Positions 37,072 through 45,236 of a stretch of DNA of 45,236 bases are shown here, one piece after another (the stretch's first letter is position 1; each line of letters begins with the position of its first letter). Under the pieces are notes generated by a model. The model was not told the origin of the DNA, did not search any database, and was given only the letters and a program-made list of their open reading frames with translations. The position numbers and the translations under genes were made by a program. This DNA is from Actinomycetes bacterium (GTDB lineage Bacteria; Actinomycetota; Humimicrobiia; Humimicrobiales; Humimicrobiaceae). The stretch covers positions 1 through 45,236 of the forward strand of contig JAIOXO010000013.1 of the NCBI GenBank assembly GCA_022396035.1. The letters are read 5' to 3'.

Positions 37072-37644
37072 CTAAATATTATTTCTGAGACTAACATGGG
37101 TATCCAGTTTTGTAGTATTGTCGGTTTGGACACCCTGACTATCCATGCTCAGACTTATGCCTATTATACCAATATCTTCCAGTTTTTCCTGTTCTACTGG
37201 ACTTAAAATCTGTTGCTGATCTGAATAATAGTAGCTGAAAAAATCAGAATTTATTATATTTTTGGTAATCTCCACCGGTTGATTGCTGCCTACAATCTTA
37301 TAAAGATTATAAGATTCACCTTCTAGTTGAAGGTAGTAACTGATTTCTTCTACCACCTGGTCGCTATTTATATCACTATTGAAGGTAATATAATCAGATT
37401 CTGCTCTTATCATCTGGGTTGTCTCTCGCAGTTCCCTGGTTAGGGTATAAATGGTAGTTCTTGCTTTTCTTTCTATAGTGGAAGATTGCAATACCAGCTG
37501 CGATGCTTTACTGGATGTAAAATAAGTTAAAGTAATTGCGGCAACCACTATTATCATAAGCATTAATACCAGTAATACTTCTATCATGGTATAGCCTGAC
37601 TGCTTTTTAAAATAGCTAGGTACTTTGGATTTCACTGGGCCCAC
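37072..37644 (-). CDS. Type IV prepilin-like minor pilin (PilW/GspJ-like)
   Basis: About 190 residues. The class III signal is KKQSGYTMIEVLLVLMLMI with cleavage expected after Gly, leaving Tyr1 and Glu5, followed by a long hydrophobic helix. The rest is a short globular domain (IYTLTRELRETTQMIRAES, EEISYYLQLEGESYNLYKI) like PilW/GspJ minor pseudopilins. The GTG at 37644 has GGAG six nt upstream. A frame from 37677 adds residues that overlap the end of the preceding prepilin and would be unlikely. It overlaps that gene by about 29 nt. Confidence 0.82.
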   Translation of the reverse strand: MGPVKSKVPSYFKKQSGYTMIEVLLVLMLMIIVVAAITLTYFTSSKASQLVLQSSTIERKARTTIYTLTRELRETTQMIRAESDYITFNSDINSDQVVEEISYYLQLEGESYNLYKIVGSNQPVEITKNIINSDFFSYYYSDQQQILSPVEQEKLEDIGIIGISLSMDSQGVQTDNTTKLDTHVSLRNNI

Positions 37645-38320
37645 TTTCAACTCCATCTTCATAAACTGCAGTAACAAAATAAATATAAATAATACCTGTT
37701 TCAGGATTATCTATATAGCCGGTATTCAAACTGGTTCCTATTAACTCGTAGTCACGATATATATTATAACCGGTAACCACAGAATCAGTATCAGGTGCAT
37801 TCCATTGTAATATAACCGTCTCATCATCATAACCTCTATCTATATACAGTCCGTAAGGCGCAGGGTGTTGGTTTAATTGTTCATCCCCGGTTGAAACAAC
37901 AGCAGGAAAAACAAGGGTAATGACCTTAACTTCCTCTACCATGGGCTGCTTATAGGCACTAACCGATATCTGCTTGTAATTCTGTGCATCATCAGCCCAC
38001 CCTATATTATAATTTACCCTGTATCCGTCTTCAGTGTTAACCTGTGCTTCCAGTATCCCCTCCGGATCGGAGCCAGTTAAACCGATATCCTGATAATCCA
38101 TAGCCCTTATTTTTTCTATTTCTTCATTAACAATATTTAATGCTACCGTCTTAGCCTGGTTTATCTGGGAAGTGTTTAAGGCCATGGTAGTACTGTGAAT
38201 AACCACACCGGTAATGATGGAAATGATAAACAAGGCAACTATTACCTCCACCAGAGTGAAGCCATCCTGGTCCTTACCCTTTTTCAGGGCACACTTGAAT
38301 TTATTGAATAATGCTGCCAT
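37616..38320 (-). CDS. Type IV prepilin with C-terminal fibronectin type III domain
   Basis: The 234-residue protein begins with a basic leader and the class III signal KDQDGFTLVEVIVALFIIS, giving cleavage after Gly20 and Glu5 in the mature form. A PilV/GspI-like region continues to about 130 (MALNTSQINQAKTVALNIVNEEI). From about 150 to the end is a fibronectin type III-like domain (PYGLYIDRGYDDETVILQWNAP, GYNIYRDYELIGTS, YIYFVTAVYEDGVESGPSEI). The fusion would display a beta sandwich on the pilus, likely for adhesion or subunit contact. The next gene is another prepilin, so the two may be assembled together at the tip. Confidence 0.85.
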   Translation of the reverse strand: MAALFNKFKCALKKGKDQDGFTLVEVIVALFIISIITGVVIHSTTMALNTSQINQAKTVALNIVNEEIEKIRAMDYQDIGLTGSDPEGILEAQVNTEDGYRVNYNIGWADDAQNYKQISVSAYKQPMVEEVKVITLVFPAVVSTGDEQLNQHPAPYGLYIDRGYDDETVILQWNAPDTDSVVTGYNIYRDYELIGTSLNTGYIDNPETGIIYIYFVTAVYEDGVESGPSEIQST

Positions 38321-38327
38321 AACTATT

Positions 38328-38762
38328 TTAAGCTAAGTAATTAATTGCTGCATAAAGAGCAATTTTGTACCCATCTGTTCCCAAACCACATATAACCCCG
38401 GTAACCGCCGGGGATATAACTGATTTTCTTCTCCATTGCTCCCTATTATAGATATTGGAGATGTGTACTTCAATAGCAGGCATTTTAATGGCTATTATAG
38501 CATCATGGATGCTATAGCTGTAATGAGTTAAGGCACCGGGATTTATTATAATCAGGTCAAAATCATTTCTGCACTGATGTATCTTATCAATTATGGCTCC
38601 TTCACTGTTGGACTGAAAATAAGATAGCTGTACTTCATTATCTTTGGCAAACTGCTCCAGACCATCATAGATTTCTTTAAAACTGTCCTGGCCGTAAATA
38701 TTTTCTTCTCTCTGGCCCAGGAGGTTTAAATTGGGACCGTTTATTATTATTATTTTTTTCAT
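38328..38762 (-). CDS. aroQ: 3-dehydroquinate dehydratase, type II
   Basis: The third shikimate pathway enzyme. The 144-residue protein has GPNLNLLGQREENIYG (catalytic Tyr in the flexible loop), FQSNSEGAIIDKIHQ, IINPGALTHYSYSIHDAI and VEVHISN-type EVHISNIYNREQWR. Length is standard for the dodecameric type II enzyme. The start is 3 nt after the aroB stop, continuing aroC-aroK-aroB-aroQ. It ends 7 nt before the FnIII prepilin start, tying the pathway to pilus genes. Confidence 0.95.
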   Translation of the reverse strand: MKKIIIINGPNLNLLGQREENIYGQDSFKEIYDGLEQFAKDNEVQLSYFQSNSEGAIIDKIHQCRNDFDLIIINPGALTHYSYSIHDAIIAIKMPAIEVHISNIYNREQWRRKSVISPAVTGVICGLGTDGYKIALYAAINYLA

Positions 38763-38765
38763 TTT

Positions 38766-39863
38766 TTAACCCATATTTTTTTTAATGTTGTTTATAATTA
38801 TATCTTTTTTTAGCCCGTAATAAAAAAATGGTTTATTTATACCCTTTAAAAGTATAAATTTATTTTTTTTACCGGTAAATTTCTTATCATACCCTACTGC
38901 CCCCATTATGGTTTCTATGTCCAGGCCTTCAATCTTTAACGGTAGCCCGATTTTATTATAAAGATTGACAATCTGTTTCTTAACTTCAGTTTCCATATAC
39001 CCCAAACTTATGGAAATATCTAAAGCTGCCAGCATCCCCAGGCTTACTGCCTTTCCATGATTTATAAGAGTTAAACCAGAAGCCTTTTCCAGGGCATGGC
39101 CAACAGTATGGCCGAAATTTAACAAATTCCTATATCCAGTATCATACTCATCAACGGCCACCACCTGAGCCTTAATCTTAGCGCAACGATATATTATTTC
39201 CATAAACCTATTACTTTCAACTGCCTTTTTTAAACTATCAGGACCGGTAATAATATTATCCAGAGACTGAAGTATTTTTCGGTCAAAAACTATTCCATAT
39301 TTTATTACCTCTCCCAAACCGTTTAGAATTTCCCCAGGTTTCAGGGTAGAAAGCAGTCGGGAATCCATTATAACCATATGAGGCTGATAGAAAGTGCCGA
39401 TAATATTTTTTACCTTTTGATAATTAACCGCCACTTTTCCCCCTATGCTGGAATCAACCTGGCTTATAATAGTAGAGGGATACTGTATCAGTTTTAACCC
39501 CCGGTGGTAAGTAGCAGCAGCGAAACCGGCCAGGTCCCCTATTACTCCCCCACCAAAGGCAACCACAATATCGTTACGATGAAAATTTTGTTCCAAAAGC
39601 TGGTTATATATTTGCTGGCAGCTGGCAATATTTTTATATTTTTCACCATCATCTATTAAATGTATGCTGTACTTAAGCCCCAGGCTTTTAAGCATTTCAA
39701 CTACCGGCTCATGGTATATGGCATCAATTTTATCATTGGAAACCAGCAGTATTTTTTCTGCATCCTTTATCCGGTTAATTAACCGGGTAGCATGTTTAAA
39801 AATACCATTGCCTAAATATATAGAGTATTTACGATTTGAAGTCTTGGCAATTATTTTTTTCAT
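38766..39863 (-). CDS. aroB: 3-dehydroquinate synthase
   Basis: Second shikimate pathway enzyme, converting DAHP to 3-dehydroquinate with NAD and a divalent metal. The 365-residue protein has AFGGGVIGDLAGFAAATYHRG, PSTIISQVDSSIGGKVAVN, LGEVIKYGIVFD and the metal-binding LLNFGHTVGHALEK plus NHGKAVSLGM. It overlaps aroK by 4 nt (ATGA). Confidence 0.96.
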   Translation of the reverse strand: MKKIIAKTSNRKYSIYLGNGIFKHATRLINRIKDAEKILLVSNDKIDAIYHEPVVEMLKSLGLKYSIHLIDDGEKYKNIASCQQIYNQLLEQNFHRNDIVVAFGGGVIGDLAGFAAATYHRGLKLIQYPSTIISQVDSSIGGKVAVNYQKVKNIIGTFYQPHMVIMDSRLLSTLKPGEILNGLGEVIKYGIVFDRKILQSLDNIITGPDSLKKAVESNRFMEIIYRCAKIKAQVVAVDEYDTGYRNLLNFGHTVGHALEKASGLTLINHGKAVSLGMLAALDISISLGYMETEVKKQIVNLYNKIGLPLKIEGLDIETIMGAVGYDKKFTGKKNKFILLKGINKPFFYYGLKKDIIINNIKKNMG

Positions 39864-40375
39864 TTTTTTTCAAATATGGAAATAATAATATCCGCAATCT
39901 GGTAGGGTTCATAAATATCAGTATCTATTATCACATCAGCGCTACTGCGGTAAGTCTGGTCTCTTCTTTGCATAAGATCCATAATTTTTTGTTTTTTGTC
40001 CGGAACATCCAGAAGTGGACGTCCTGACACTCCTTCAGTTCTCTCTAAAACTTTAAGGGGAGAAGCCTTAAGATAAACCACCAGGCTGTTTTTTTTTAAA
40101 ACCCTGATGTTTTCCCCCCTCTCTACAACTCCGCCCCCACAGGCAAACACACAATCCTTATTGTCACCTAATTTAGCAATAACTTCTGACTCCTGATCTC
40201 TAAAATATATCTCTCCAAAATTCTTGAAAATGTCAGCCACAGGCATACCCTGTTTCAGCTCTATAACCCTGTCTGTATCAATGAAAACCATTTGCATCTT
40301 GTCTGCTATCAATTTACCCACAGTACTTTTACCTGAAGCCATAAAACCTATAAGTGATATATTGCAGTACTCCAT
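39860..40375 (-). CDS. aroK: Shikimate kinase
   Basis: Phosphorylates shikimate. The 171-residue form from the ATG at 40375 opens MEYCNISLIGFMASGKSTVG with the Walker A motif. IDTDRVIEL supplies the metal and shikimate contacts and YFRDQESEVIAKLG is the substrate segment. FACGGGVVERGENI is the shikimate-binding glycine loop, and the lid has RTEGVSGRPLL. A longer frame reaches 40474 but lies over the end of aroC; the 40375 start begins 4 nt after the aroC TAG stop and gives the usual length. Confidence 0.95.
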   Translation of the reverse strand: MEYCNISLIGFMASGKSTVGKLIADKMQMVFIDTDRVIELKQGMPVADIFKNFGEIYFRDQESEVIAKLGDNKDCVFACGGGVVERGENIRVLKKNSLVVYLKASPLKVLERTEGVSGRPLLDVPDKKQKIMDLMQRRDQTYRSSADVIIDTDIYEPYQIADIIISIFEKK

Positions 40376-40379
40376 CTGC

Positions 40380-41525
40380 CTAGATGCTTCTATAATATTT
40401 TTTCCAATGGTTGTAGCTTTTGAGTATTTCTTCCATGCTATCCCTGCCAAACTTGTCTTGAACTGCTCCCGCAAGCACTATGGCCATCATAGCCTCGGCT
40501 ACAATTGATGCACTGGGTACCGCGCATACATCCGACCTTTCCTTGAGGCTGATTTCCGGCTGTTTGGTTTTAATATTAACCGATTTCAGGCCTCTGGTGG
40601 TTGTGGGTATTGGTTTCATAACTGCTCCCAGAATTATATCCTGCCCATTGCTTATGCCTCCCTCAATTCCTCCGCAATGATTGGTTTTCCTATAAAATTG
40701 TTTTGTTTTTGAGTAAAAAATTTCATCATGAAATTCAGTCCCGGAAATATTTCTGGCATCAAAGCCATCCCCTACCTCTACTGCCTTAATGGCCGGTATG
40801 CTCATTACATGCTGGGCCAGCATCCCATCTAATCTCTTATCCCACTGGCTGTAGGTTCCAAGCCCAGGAGGTACATTTGTGGCCAGAACCTTAAAACTTC
40901 CACCCAGTGTATCCCCCTGCTGCCCGGCTGATTTTATCTTGAGTTTAATTTTTGATTCCATATCCTTATCCGGAACCCTCAGTTCCGAGTTTTCAATCTG
41001 TGCCCAGAGCTCAACATTCATTGAAACCGGCTGTTTTACTGTTATTCCTCCAATATTATCCACATAACTGTAAATGTTTATACCCAAACCGGATAAAAAT
41101 TCTCTGGCCAAAGCACCTGCGCATACCCTGGCTGCAGTTTCCCTGGCACTGCTTCTTTCTATAACATCCCTTATGCCCTTAAGATGGTATTTTATAACAC
41201 CGTTAAGATCAGCATGTCCCGGCCGGGGATTGTAAATTGGTTTTTCTTTGTTGTTCTTCCAATTCTTCCAGTCGAGGTTGGCAATTAAAAAAGATATGGG
41301 GTTACCGGTACTGACTCCTTTATTTAAACCGGACAAAAATTCAACGGTATCTTCTTCAATATCCATCCTTTGTCCCCGTCCATAACCTGATTGCCTTCTT
41401 TTTAGCTGTTGGTTGATAAAATTCTGGTCAATGGTTACACCGGAGGGAAAATCATCCACTATACCTACCAGAGATTTACCATGCGACTCTCCTGCGGTTA
41501 GAAATCTCAAGCTACCACCTGTCAA
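40380..41525 (-). CDS. aroC: Chorismate synthase
   Basis: Last step of the shikimate pathway, releasing phosphate from EPSP with reduced FMN. The 381-residue protein has AGESHGKSLVGIVDDFPSGV, QLKRRQSGYGRGQRM, PRPGHADLNGVIKYH, ERSSARETAARVCAGALARE and GGIEGGISNGQDIILGAVMKP, all family signatures. The start overlaps the PilP-like stop by 4 nt, so shikimate genes are embedded translationally in the pilus chain. aroA and aroE are not in the window. Confidence 0.96.
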   Translation of the reverse strand: MTGGSLRFLTAGESHGKSLVGIVDDFPSGVTIDQNFINQQLKRRQSGYGRGQRMDIEEDTVEFLSGLNKGVSTGNPISFLIANLDWKNWKNNKEKPIYNPRPGHADLNGVIKYHLKGIRDVIERSSARETAARVCAGALAREFLSGLGINIYSYVDNIGGITVKQPVSMNVELWAQIENSELRVPDKDMESKIKLKIKSAGQQGDTLGGSFKVLATNVPPGLGTYSQWDKRLDGMLAQHVMSIPAIKAVEVGDGFDARNISGTEFHDEIFYSKTKQFYRKTNHCGGIEGGISNGQDIILGAVMKPIPTTTRGLKSVNIKTKQPEISLKERSDVCAVPSASIVAEAMMAIVLAGAVQDKFGRDSMEEILKSYNHWKKYYRSI

Positions 41526-42004
41526 TCATATAATAGTTGTCCTAAAATCAAGGTTATTATTTCATCACCCTTTAGCAAAACCACGGAATTCTCATTAATG
41601 GCCTGTATCTGATATACCTCTGCAAATACATCGGTTTCGGTTAACTTATAGTCAAATTCATTGAATTTAATTTCAGCATATTCTACCCCGTCCTGGCTGT
41701 ATATTTGATCCAACCTTATCGTATTCTCTTTTTCCTGGGCCTGCTGGGTATAGTAGGGTTTAAAGGGATCAGCCACATCCGGGTTTACGGTAGATTCTTT
41801 CTGTGCCTGATAATTGGTTTCCATATTTTCATCAATATTTTCTATAATTGCCAGTTCTCGCTCATCTATTTCTACTTCTGGAATGGAAGTAAGTTCCTGG
41901 TTTTCCTGGATTTCGGGAAATAAGAATTGGCCAATACTGCACCCTGGCAAAAACAAGATACTTAGTGTTAATATCAATATTGTTAATGTAATCTTCTTTC
42001 CCAT
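41522..42004 (-). CDS. PilP-like lipoprotein of the type IV pilus
   Basis: About 160 residues, from the ATG at 42004, 4 nt after the pilO stop. It starts MGKKITLTILIL and has a lipobox FLPGC with the lipidated Cys22, so it is predicted to be membrane-anchored. A disordered Glu/Asn-rich linker follows, then the PilP-type phrase VADPFKPYY and a small beta domain (YAEIKFNEFDYKLTETDVF, VLLKGDEIITLILGQ). The order pilM-N-O-this gene equals pilMNOP. A longer frame from 42040 adds residues inside pilO and is not favoured. Sequence conservation with PilP is weak, so the name rests largely on context. Confidence 0.72.
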   Translation of the reverse strand: MGKKITLTILILTLSILFLPGCSIGQFLFPEIQENQELTSIPEVEIDERELAIIENIDENMETNYQAQKESTVNPDVADPFKPYYTQQAQEKENTIRLDQIYSQDGVEYAEIKFNEFDYKLTETDVFAEVYQIQAINENSVVLLKGDEIITLILGQLLYD

Positions 42005-42008
42005 AATA

Positions 42009-42545
42009 TTAAGGATTAATTTGATAATATGTTCTTCCATATACCAGACCTATCATATCAGGATAACCTTCTGCAGCCAAACCCAGTTCAGTACTGTCCA
42101 GGCTGATAGACCTGGGCATCGATTCCAGTGCTTTTAGAAACACCAGTAAATCATAGTAGGTACCCTTAACTGTGATATTGATATCTATAGCCATAATCTC
42201 TTCCTGATCGCCAGCATCCACCTCATTGTAATTTACCGACTGGATATCCACATCCGCAAACTGTGCAATATTATAGATTTCATTGGTTAGAACCTGAATA
42301 TCAGTTTTACTGGGCAACTCTACGGAATATTTCTGGTACTGGGCATAAAGTATATTGAATCTATCCTTCAGACCGGAAAGCTGGTTTATCCTTTCAGCAA
42401 GCTGCCGGTTAGTTTGCCTCTGTTCCTGTATTGAATTCTGTGTACCCATATTGGTTCTAAGGGCAGGCATTATAAATACCAGAAATACTGCCAGCATAAC
42501 CACAATAATTATTACTATAATTAATATTCTGAGAGTATTAGTCAT
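42009..42545 (-). CDS. pilO: Type IV pilus assembly protein PilO
   Basis: A 178-residue bitopic inner membrane protein. A single N-terminal helix (LRILIIVIIIVVMLAVFLVF) is followed by a coiled coil (NSIQEQRQTNRQLAERINQL) and a ferredoxin-like periplasmic domain, with IDINITVKGTYYDLLVFLKALESM and SLDSTELGL typical of PilO. It forms the alignment complex with PilN and PilM. It starts 15 nt after pilN. Confidence 0.9.
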   Translation of the reverse strand: MTNTLRILIIVIIIVVMLAVFLVFIMPALRTNMGTQNSIQEQRQTNRQLAERINQLSGLKDRFNILYAQYQKYSVELPSKTDIQVLTNEIYNIAQFADVDIQSVNYNEVDAGDQEEIMAIDINITVKGTYYDLLVFLKALESMPRSISLDSTELGLAAEGYPDMIGLVYGRTYYQINP

Positions 42546-42560
42546 AATTTATTCAAACTC

Positions 42561-43226
42561 CTATTCTAAATCCTGCTGCTGTTCCGGTTCTTCCTTTTTT
42601 TCACTAATATCCCATTCTTCTATCAGTCTTCCGGTATCCCAGAAGGTGGCCACCGCAAAATTCAATCCATTGACCCCTTCAGTTACCTGGGCTTGACTAA
42701 TGCTTTCAACCCAGGCATCACCAATGTATGGAATTTTTTTCAAACCTATTATTAACCGGGAAACATCAGTATAATCATTTGCATATCCCCGAATGGTAAA
42801 ACAGGTTACCTTCTGTCCGCTAATTTCTGCTGAATATTCTTCTACAAATTTCTCTAAATCAGCCATGCTTCCCTCAAAATTGGTCAAACTGGCTTTGGGA
42901 GGTACTGCCTCCCCCAGGTTATAAATAATATCAGACCACAATACATCTTTGTCTTCGATTGAATCCACTAACTGGGCTTTCTTCTGTACTTTTTTCTCAA
43001 ATTGCTCATAAATCTCTAATTTATCTACATACTCCTCCAGCTTTCCCCCTGTATCCTGGTATTGGGCTAAATTTGAATTAAGGTCTTTTGCCCTATCCTT
43101 TATTACAATAAAAGACATTACCATTGCTGCAAGCAGTATAATTAGCAAAACTATAACCACATTCAAGGTTACAGTCCTTTTATTAAACGCTCTCTCTTTT
43201 TTGGGAAGCAGGTCTATATATTTCAA
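42561..43226 (-). CDS. pilN: Type IV pilus assembly protein PilN
   Basis: A 221-residue protein. The short cytoplasmic tip KYIDLLPKKER is the conserved PilM-binding motif (IDLLP versus the family INLLP). A transmembrane helix lies near 19-45, then a coiled coil (LEEYVDKLEIYEQFEKKVQKKA) and a periplasmic domain with CFTIRGYANDYTDVSRLIIGL. It overlaps pilM by 4 nt, so intact pilM translation would be coupled to it. Confidence 0.92.
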   Translation of the reverse strand: MKYIDLLPKKERAFNKRTVTLNVVIVLLIILLAAMVMSFIVIKDRAKDLNSNLAQYQDTGGKLEEYVDKLEIYEQFEKKVQKKAQLVDSIEDKDVLWSDIIYNLGEAVPPKASLTNFEGSMADLEKFVEEYSAEISGQKVTCFTIRGYANDYTDVSRLIIGLKKIPYIGDAWVESISQAQVTEGVNGLNFAVATFWDTGRLIEEWDISEKKEEPEQQQDLE

Positions 43227-44351
43227 AGGCCATACCCCCTTAAAGCCATCCCTATGGCCAGGGTCAGCTGATTGGCAAAATGGTTAAGATCCTTATTCAG
43301 ATAATAGGTTTTTTTATTTAATACATCCAGGTTGAAATAGTTGCCTACATTAAACTGTTCTACCTCAAAGCCAGTCTCCTTTTTGATTAATAGATCAAAA
43401 TTCTTAAAAGTATCGCCACTGATTATAATTTTTTCTATATTATAAGTAGAATAACGATTTAAGAAATAATCTATGGAACGGTTTATTTCATTTATGAACT
43501 GACTGCTAGCTTCTTTTATAGCAATGTTTAAGGTAATATCATGGTCATCTTTTCTTACAGAAGTTTCAGTATCTCCCCCCCATTCCCGGTTCAAGATTTC
43601 TGTCAAACTGCATATCCAGGGACTGGTCAAAATCAAAATCATCCAGTATTTTTTCAATATCCCCATAACTTTTATTGGTTTTCTTACTTATGTAATCAAT
43701 AAAGGTTTTTATACTGATATTACTGAACCGGGGAAATTTTAGCTGGTTGCCGGTCAACATATTTATTATGGATATGTCCTTTCCTATATTAACCAGGCAA
43801 TAGGCATTCTTCTTATCTGTAGCTTTCTGGCTCTGGAAATGATAGGCAGTATTTATTACCCGGTACAGGGAAAAACAATTAAGATCTATGGCCACAGGGT
43901 TTATTCTAATGTTTCTTAAGCTCTCCACAATACTGTCAACCATATTTTTGGCAGCCCCGGCAATCATGATATTTGATGATTCATCATCCTTATCCACCAC
44001 AAAATAATCATAGGTTATATTATTTTTAGAAATGGGTACCAGATCATTAATTTGATACTTTATGGAAGACTCTATCTCACGGTCATCGGTAATAGGCAGT
44101 TTTATCTCTTTTATAATAACTTTAGGATTGGACAAACCCACAAATACTTTTCGGGAACCAAACCGGTAATACCCCCATATATCTTTTATGGCGCTGGACA
44201 CTACCCTGGTGTCTTTTATCTCACCTTTTTCTATAACCTGCTCGGGCACTTCAAACACCGCAGCATTATCTATTATAAAGGTGTTCCTTTTTTTAGTTAC
44301 CTCCGCTACCGCTATCCGGTTGGAGCTTATGTCCATGCCTATGTATCCCAT
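43223..44351 (-). pseudogene. pilM: PilM-like actin-fold ATPase, frameshifted at a seven-G run
   Basis: The N-terminal 257 or so residues are a standard PilM: YIGMDISSNRIAVAEV, IKEIKLPITDDREIESSIKYQI, IMIAGAAKNMVDSIVESLR, VAIDLNCFSLYRVI and CLVNIGKDISIINML (the second phosphate-binding region). At coding-strand G7 (43575-43581) the frame moves, ending in PGMGGRY-stop at 43566. The remainder continues in another frame as DTETSVRKDDHDITLNIAIKE, NEINRSIDYFLNRYSTYNIE and IISGDTF. Six Gs would restore one 375-residue PilM, the usual family length, ending in an ATGA overlap with pilN. PilM is the cytoplasmic platform contacting PilN. Phase variation, decay and a sequence error remain possible. Confidence 0.85.
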
Positions 44352-44360
44352 TTAATCTCC

Positions 44361-45125
44361 TTAAAAATAACCCAGATACCAGTTAATTATAATATTTCCC
44401 CAGAACAGCGCAATAATGCTGCCCAGGGAAATAAAAGGGCCAAAAGGGATAGCCTGCTTAAATTTTTTCTTTCTGGTGGCTATAAGGACCAACCCGTATA
44501 TGGAACCGATCAAAAAACCTGCAAACAAAGCCACAATAACTGATTTTACCAGGAATGCCCCCACCATAAGAGCCAGTTTTACATCACCCATGCCCATTCC
44601 TTTGGGGTATATAAGGTGTATGATCAGCATAAAAACAAAGGCACCGACGCTAAAGGCCAGAGGCATCCACCACTGGGATGGCCTGTCAATTATATTCAGC
44701 GCAATCCCTACCAGAGTCATGGGCCAGGTAATAGAATTGGGTATAATTCTAAACTGTATGTCTATGACCGAAATTGCTATCAGGGCACTTACCAGTATCA
44801 GGCCAATTAAAAGTTGAATGGTTATTCCAAAAAAATAAAAGACCAATAGAAACAGTAAAGCTGTTGCCAGTTCTACCAGGGGATATATATACGGTATTTT
44901 TGCCCCGCAGCTGCGGCATCTCCCCTTTAATACCAGATAAGATATCAGGGGTATATTGTCATAAAAAGCTATCCTTGCTTTGCACCGGGGGCAGATAGAA
45001 AAGGTAGGCTTGTATATAGAAAGTCCCCGGGGAATACGATAAATTACTACATTTAAGAAACTTCCTACTATAAGGCCGGCTATAAATAGTATTATATATA
45101 TTAGTATGTCTGCCATTTCTGCCAT
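44361..45125 (-). CDS. pilD: Prepilin peptidase / N-methyltransferase (A24)
   Basis: The 254-residue polytopic membrane enzyme cuts and N-methylates type IV prepilins, matching the two prepilin genes downstream. GSFLNVVIYRIPRGLS is the family start. CPRC and CRSC form the zinc site (about residues 44-75). The catalytic aspartates are in SVIDIQFRIIPN and GMGMGDVKLALMVG, and AIPFGPFISLGS is the conserved end. The ATG at 45125 has AAGG 7 nt upstream; a second ATG three codons in (45116) is possible. It is the first gene of the pil chain in the window. Confidence 0.93.
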   Translation of the reverse strand: MAEMADILIYIILFIAGLIVGSFLNVVIYRIPRGLSIYKPTFSICPRCKARIAFYDNIPLISYLVLKGRCRSCGAKIPYIYPLVELATALLFLLVFYFFGITIQLLIGLILVSALIAISVIDIQFRIIPNSITWPMTLVGIALNIIDRPSQWWMPLAFSVGAFVFMLIIHLIYPKGMGMGDVKLALMVGAFLVKSVIVALFAGFLIGSIYGLVLIATRKKKFKQAIPFGPFISLGSIIALFWGNIIINWYLGYF

Positions 45126-45236
45126 GCTATTGCCTTATTTTATTACATTTTTACTACAGTCAGGGCTACTTTTAAATTTCTATAATTTTAAATATGGAAA
45201 TAACTATTTGTACCTTTGTATATTAACACAGCAATT
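45126..45236. other. Right edge, no gene recognised
   Basis: This 111-bp A+T-rich stretch holds the pilD ribosome-binding site (AAGG near 45133-45136) and no convincing frame or hairpin. It may contain the promoter of the pil chain or the end of an upstream gene outside the window. Confidence 0.5.

Noticed and set aside
1-45236. CRISPR array or tRNA genes
   Set aside because: No regularly spaced direct repeats and no cloverleaf-like sequence were seen.

Overview
The window looks like a chromosomal segment from an uncultured, A+T-rich, anaerobic-type bacterium of the Terrabacteria side of the tree (deep Actinomycetota or Bacillota-like). This is inferred from gene order (scpA-scpB-rluB-tyrA; aroC-aroK-aroB-aroQ embedded in type IV pilus genes; pepP-efp-nusB-tlyA-nadK-recN), frequent Shine-Dalgarno starts including TTG/GTG, and a lactate dehydrogenase/electron-bifurcating-type Etf operon. 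All three stop codons end intact genes, so the standard bacterial code applies. No tRNA, rRNA or CRISPR array was seen.

The right half (about 21.3-45.1 kb) is one dense minus-strand chain, read right to left: prepilin peptidase, pilM (frameshifted), pilN, pilO, a PilP-like lipoprotein, aroC, aroK, aroB, aroQ, two prepilin-like proteins, a PilX-like beta-rich protein, Xaa-Pro peptidase, efp, nusB, tlyA, nadK, recN, pyrG, a DUF1461 membrane protein, an M20 peptidase, a Nudix hydrolase, xerD, a site-2 protease, trpS, scpA, scpB and rluB. Many junctions overlap by 4-28 nt. These genes cover pilus assembly, the shikimate pathway, translation, DNA repair, CTP and NADP synthesis, and chromosome segregation.

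The left half (48-21,307) is different: genes on both strands, accessory functions and decay. It sits between rluB and what looks like the first 15 codons of tyrA (1-47), two genes that are commonly close neighbours, so it may be an insertion or rearrangement. Its contents are a candidate small RNA with a strong terminator, a DUF255 thioredoxin-fold protein, a copper-type P-ATPase remnant, a class II photolyase, an SDR oxidoreductase, a GGDEF/HD-GYP sensor, a complete IS1595-family element with 8-bp target duplication, a zinc-ribbon membrane protein, the MrfA/MrfB-type helicase-exonuclease pair, a HAD-gnd-tkt pentose phosphate operon, a DegV protein, and a decayed etfB-etfA-glcD (lactate oxidation) operon.

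The clearest unusual signals are: (1) pilM broken by one extra G in a run of seven, which could be phase variation, decay or a sequence error; (2) etfB carrying three independent lesions, with a 3'-truncated glcD beside it; (3) a P-ATPase that lost its whole catalytic core through an internal deletion and also has a G-run frameshift; (4) an unassigned structured transcript at about 174-343; and (5) the young IS1595 insertion upstream of the cyclic-di-GMP gene. I did not find a convincing wholly new multi-gene system.
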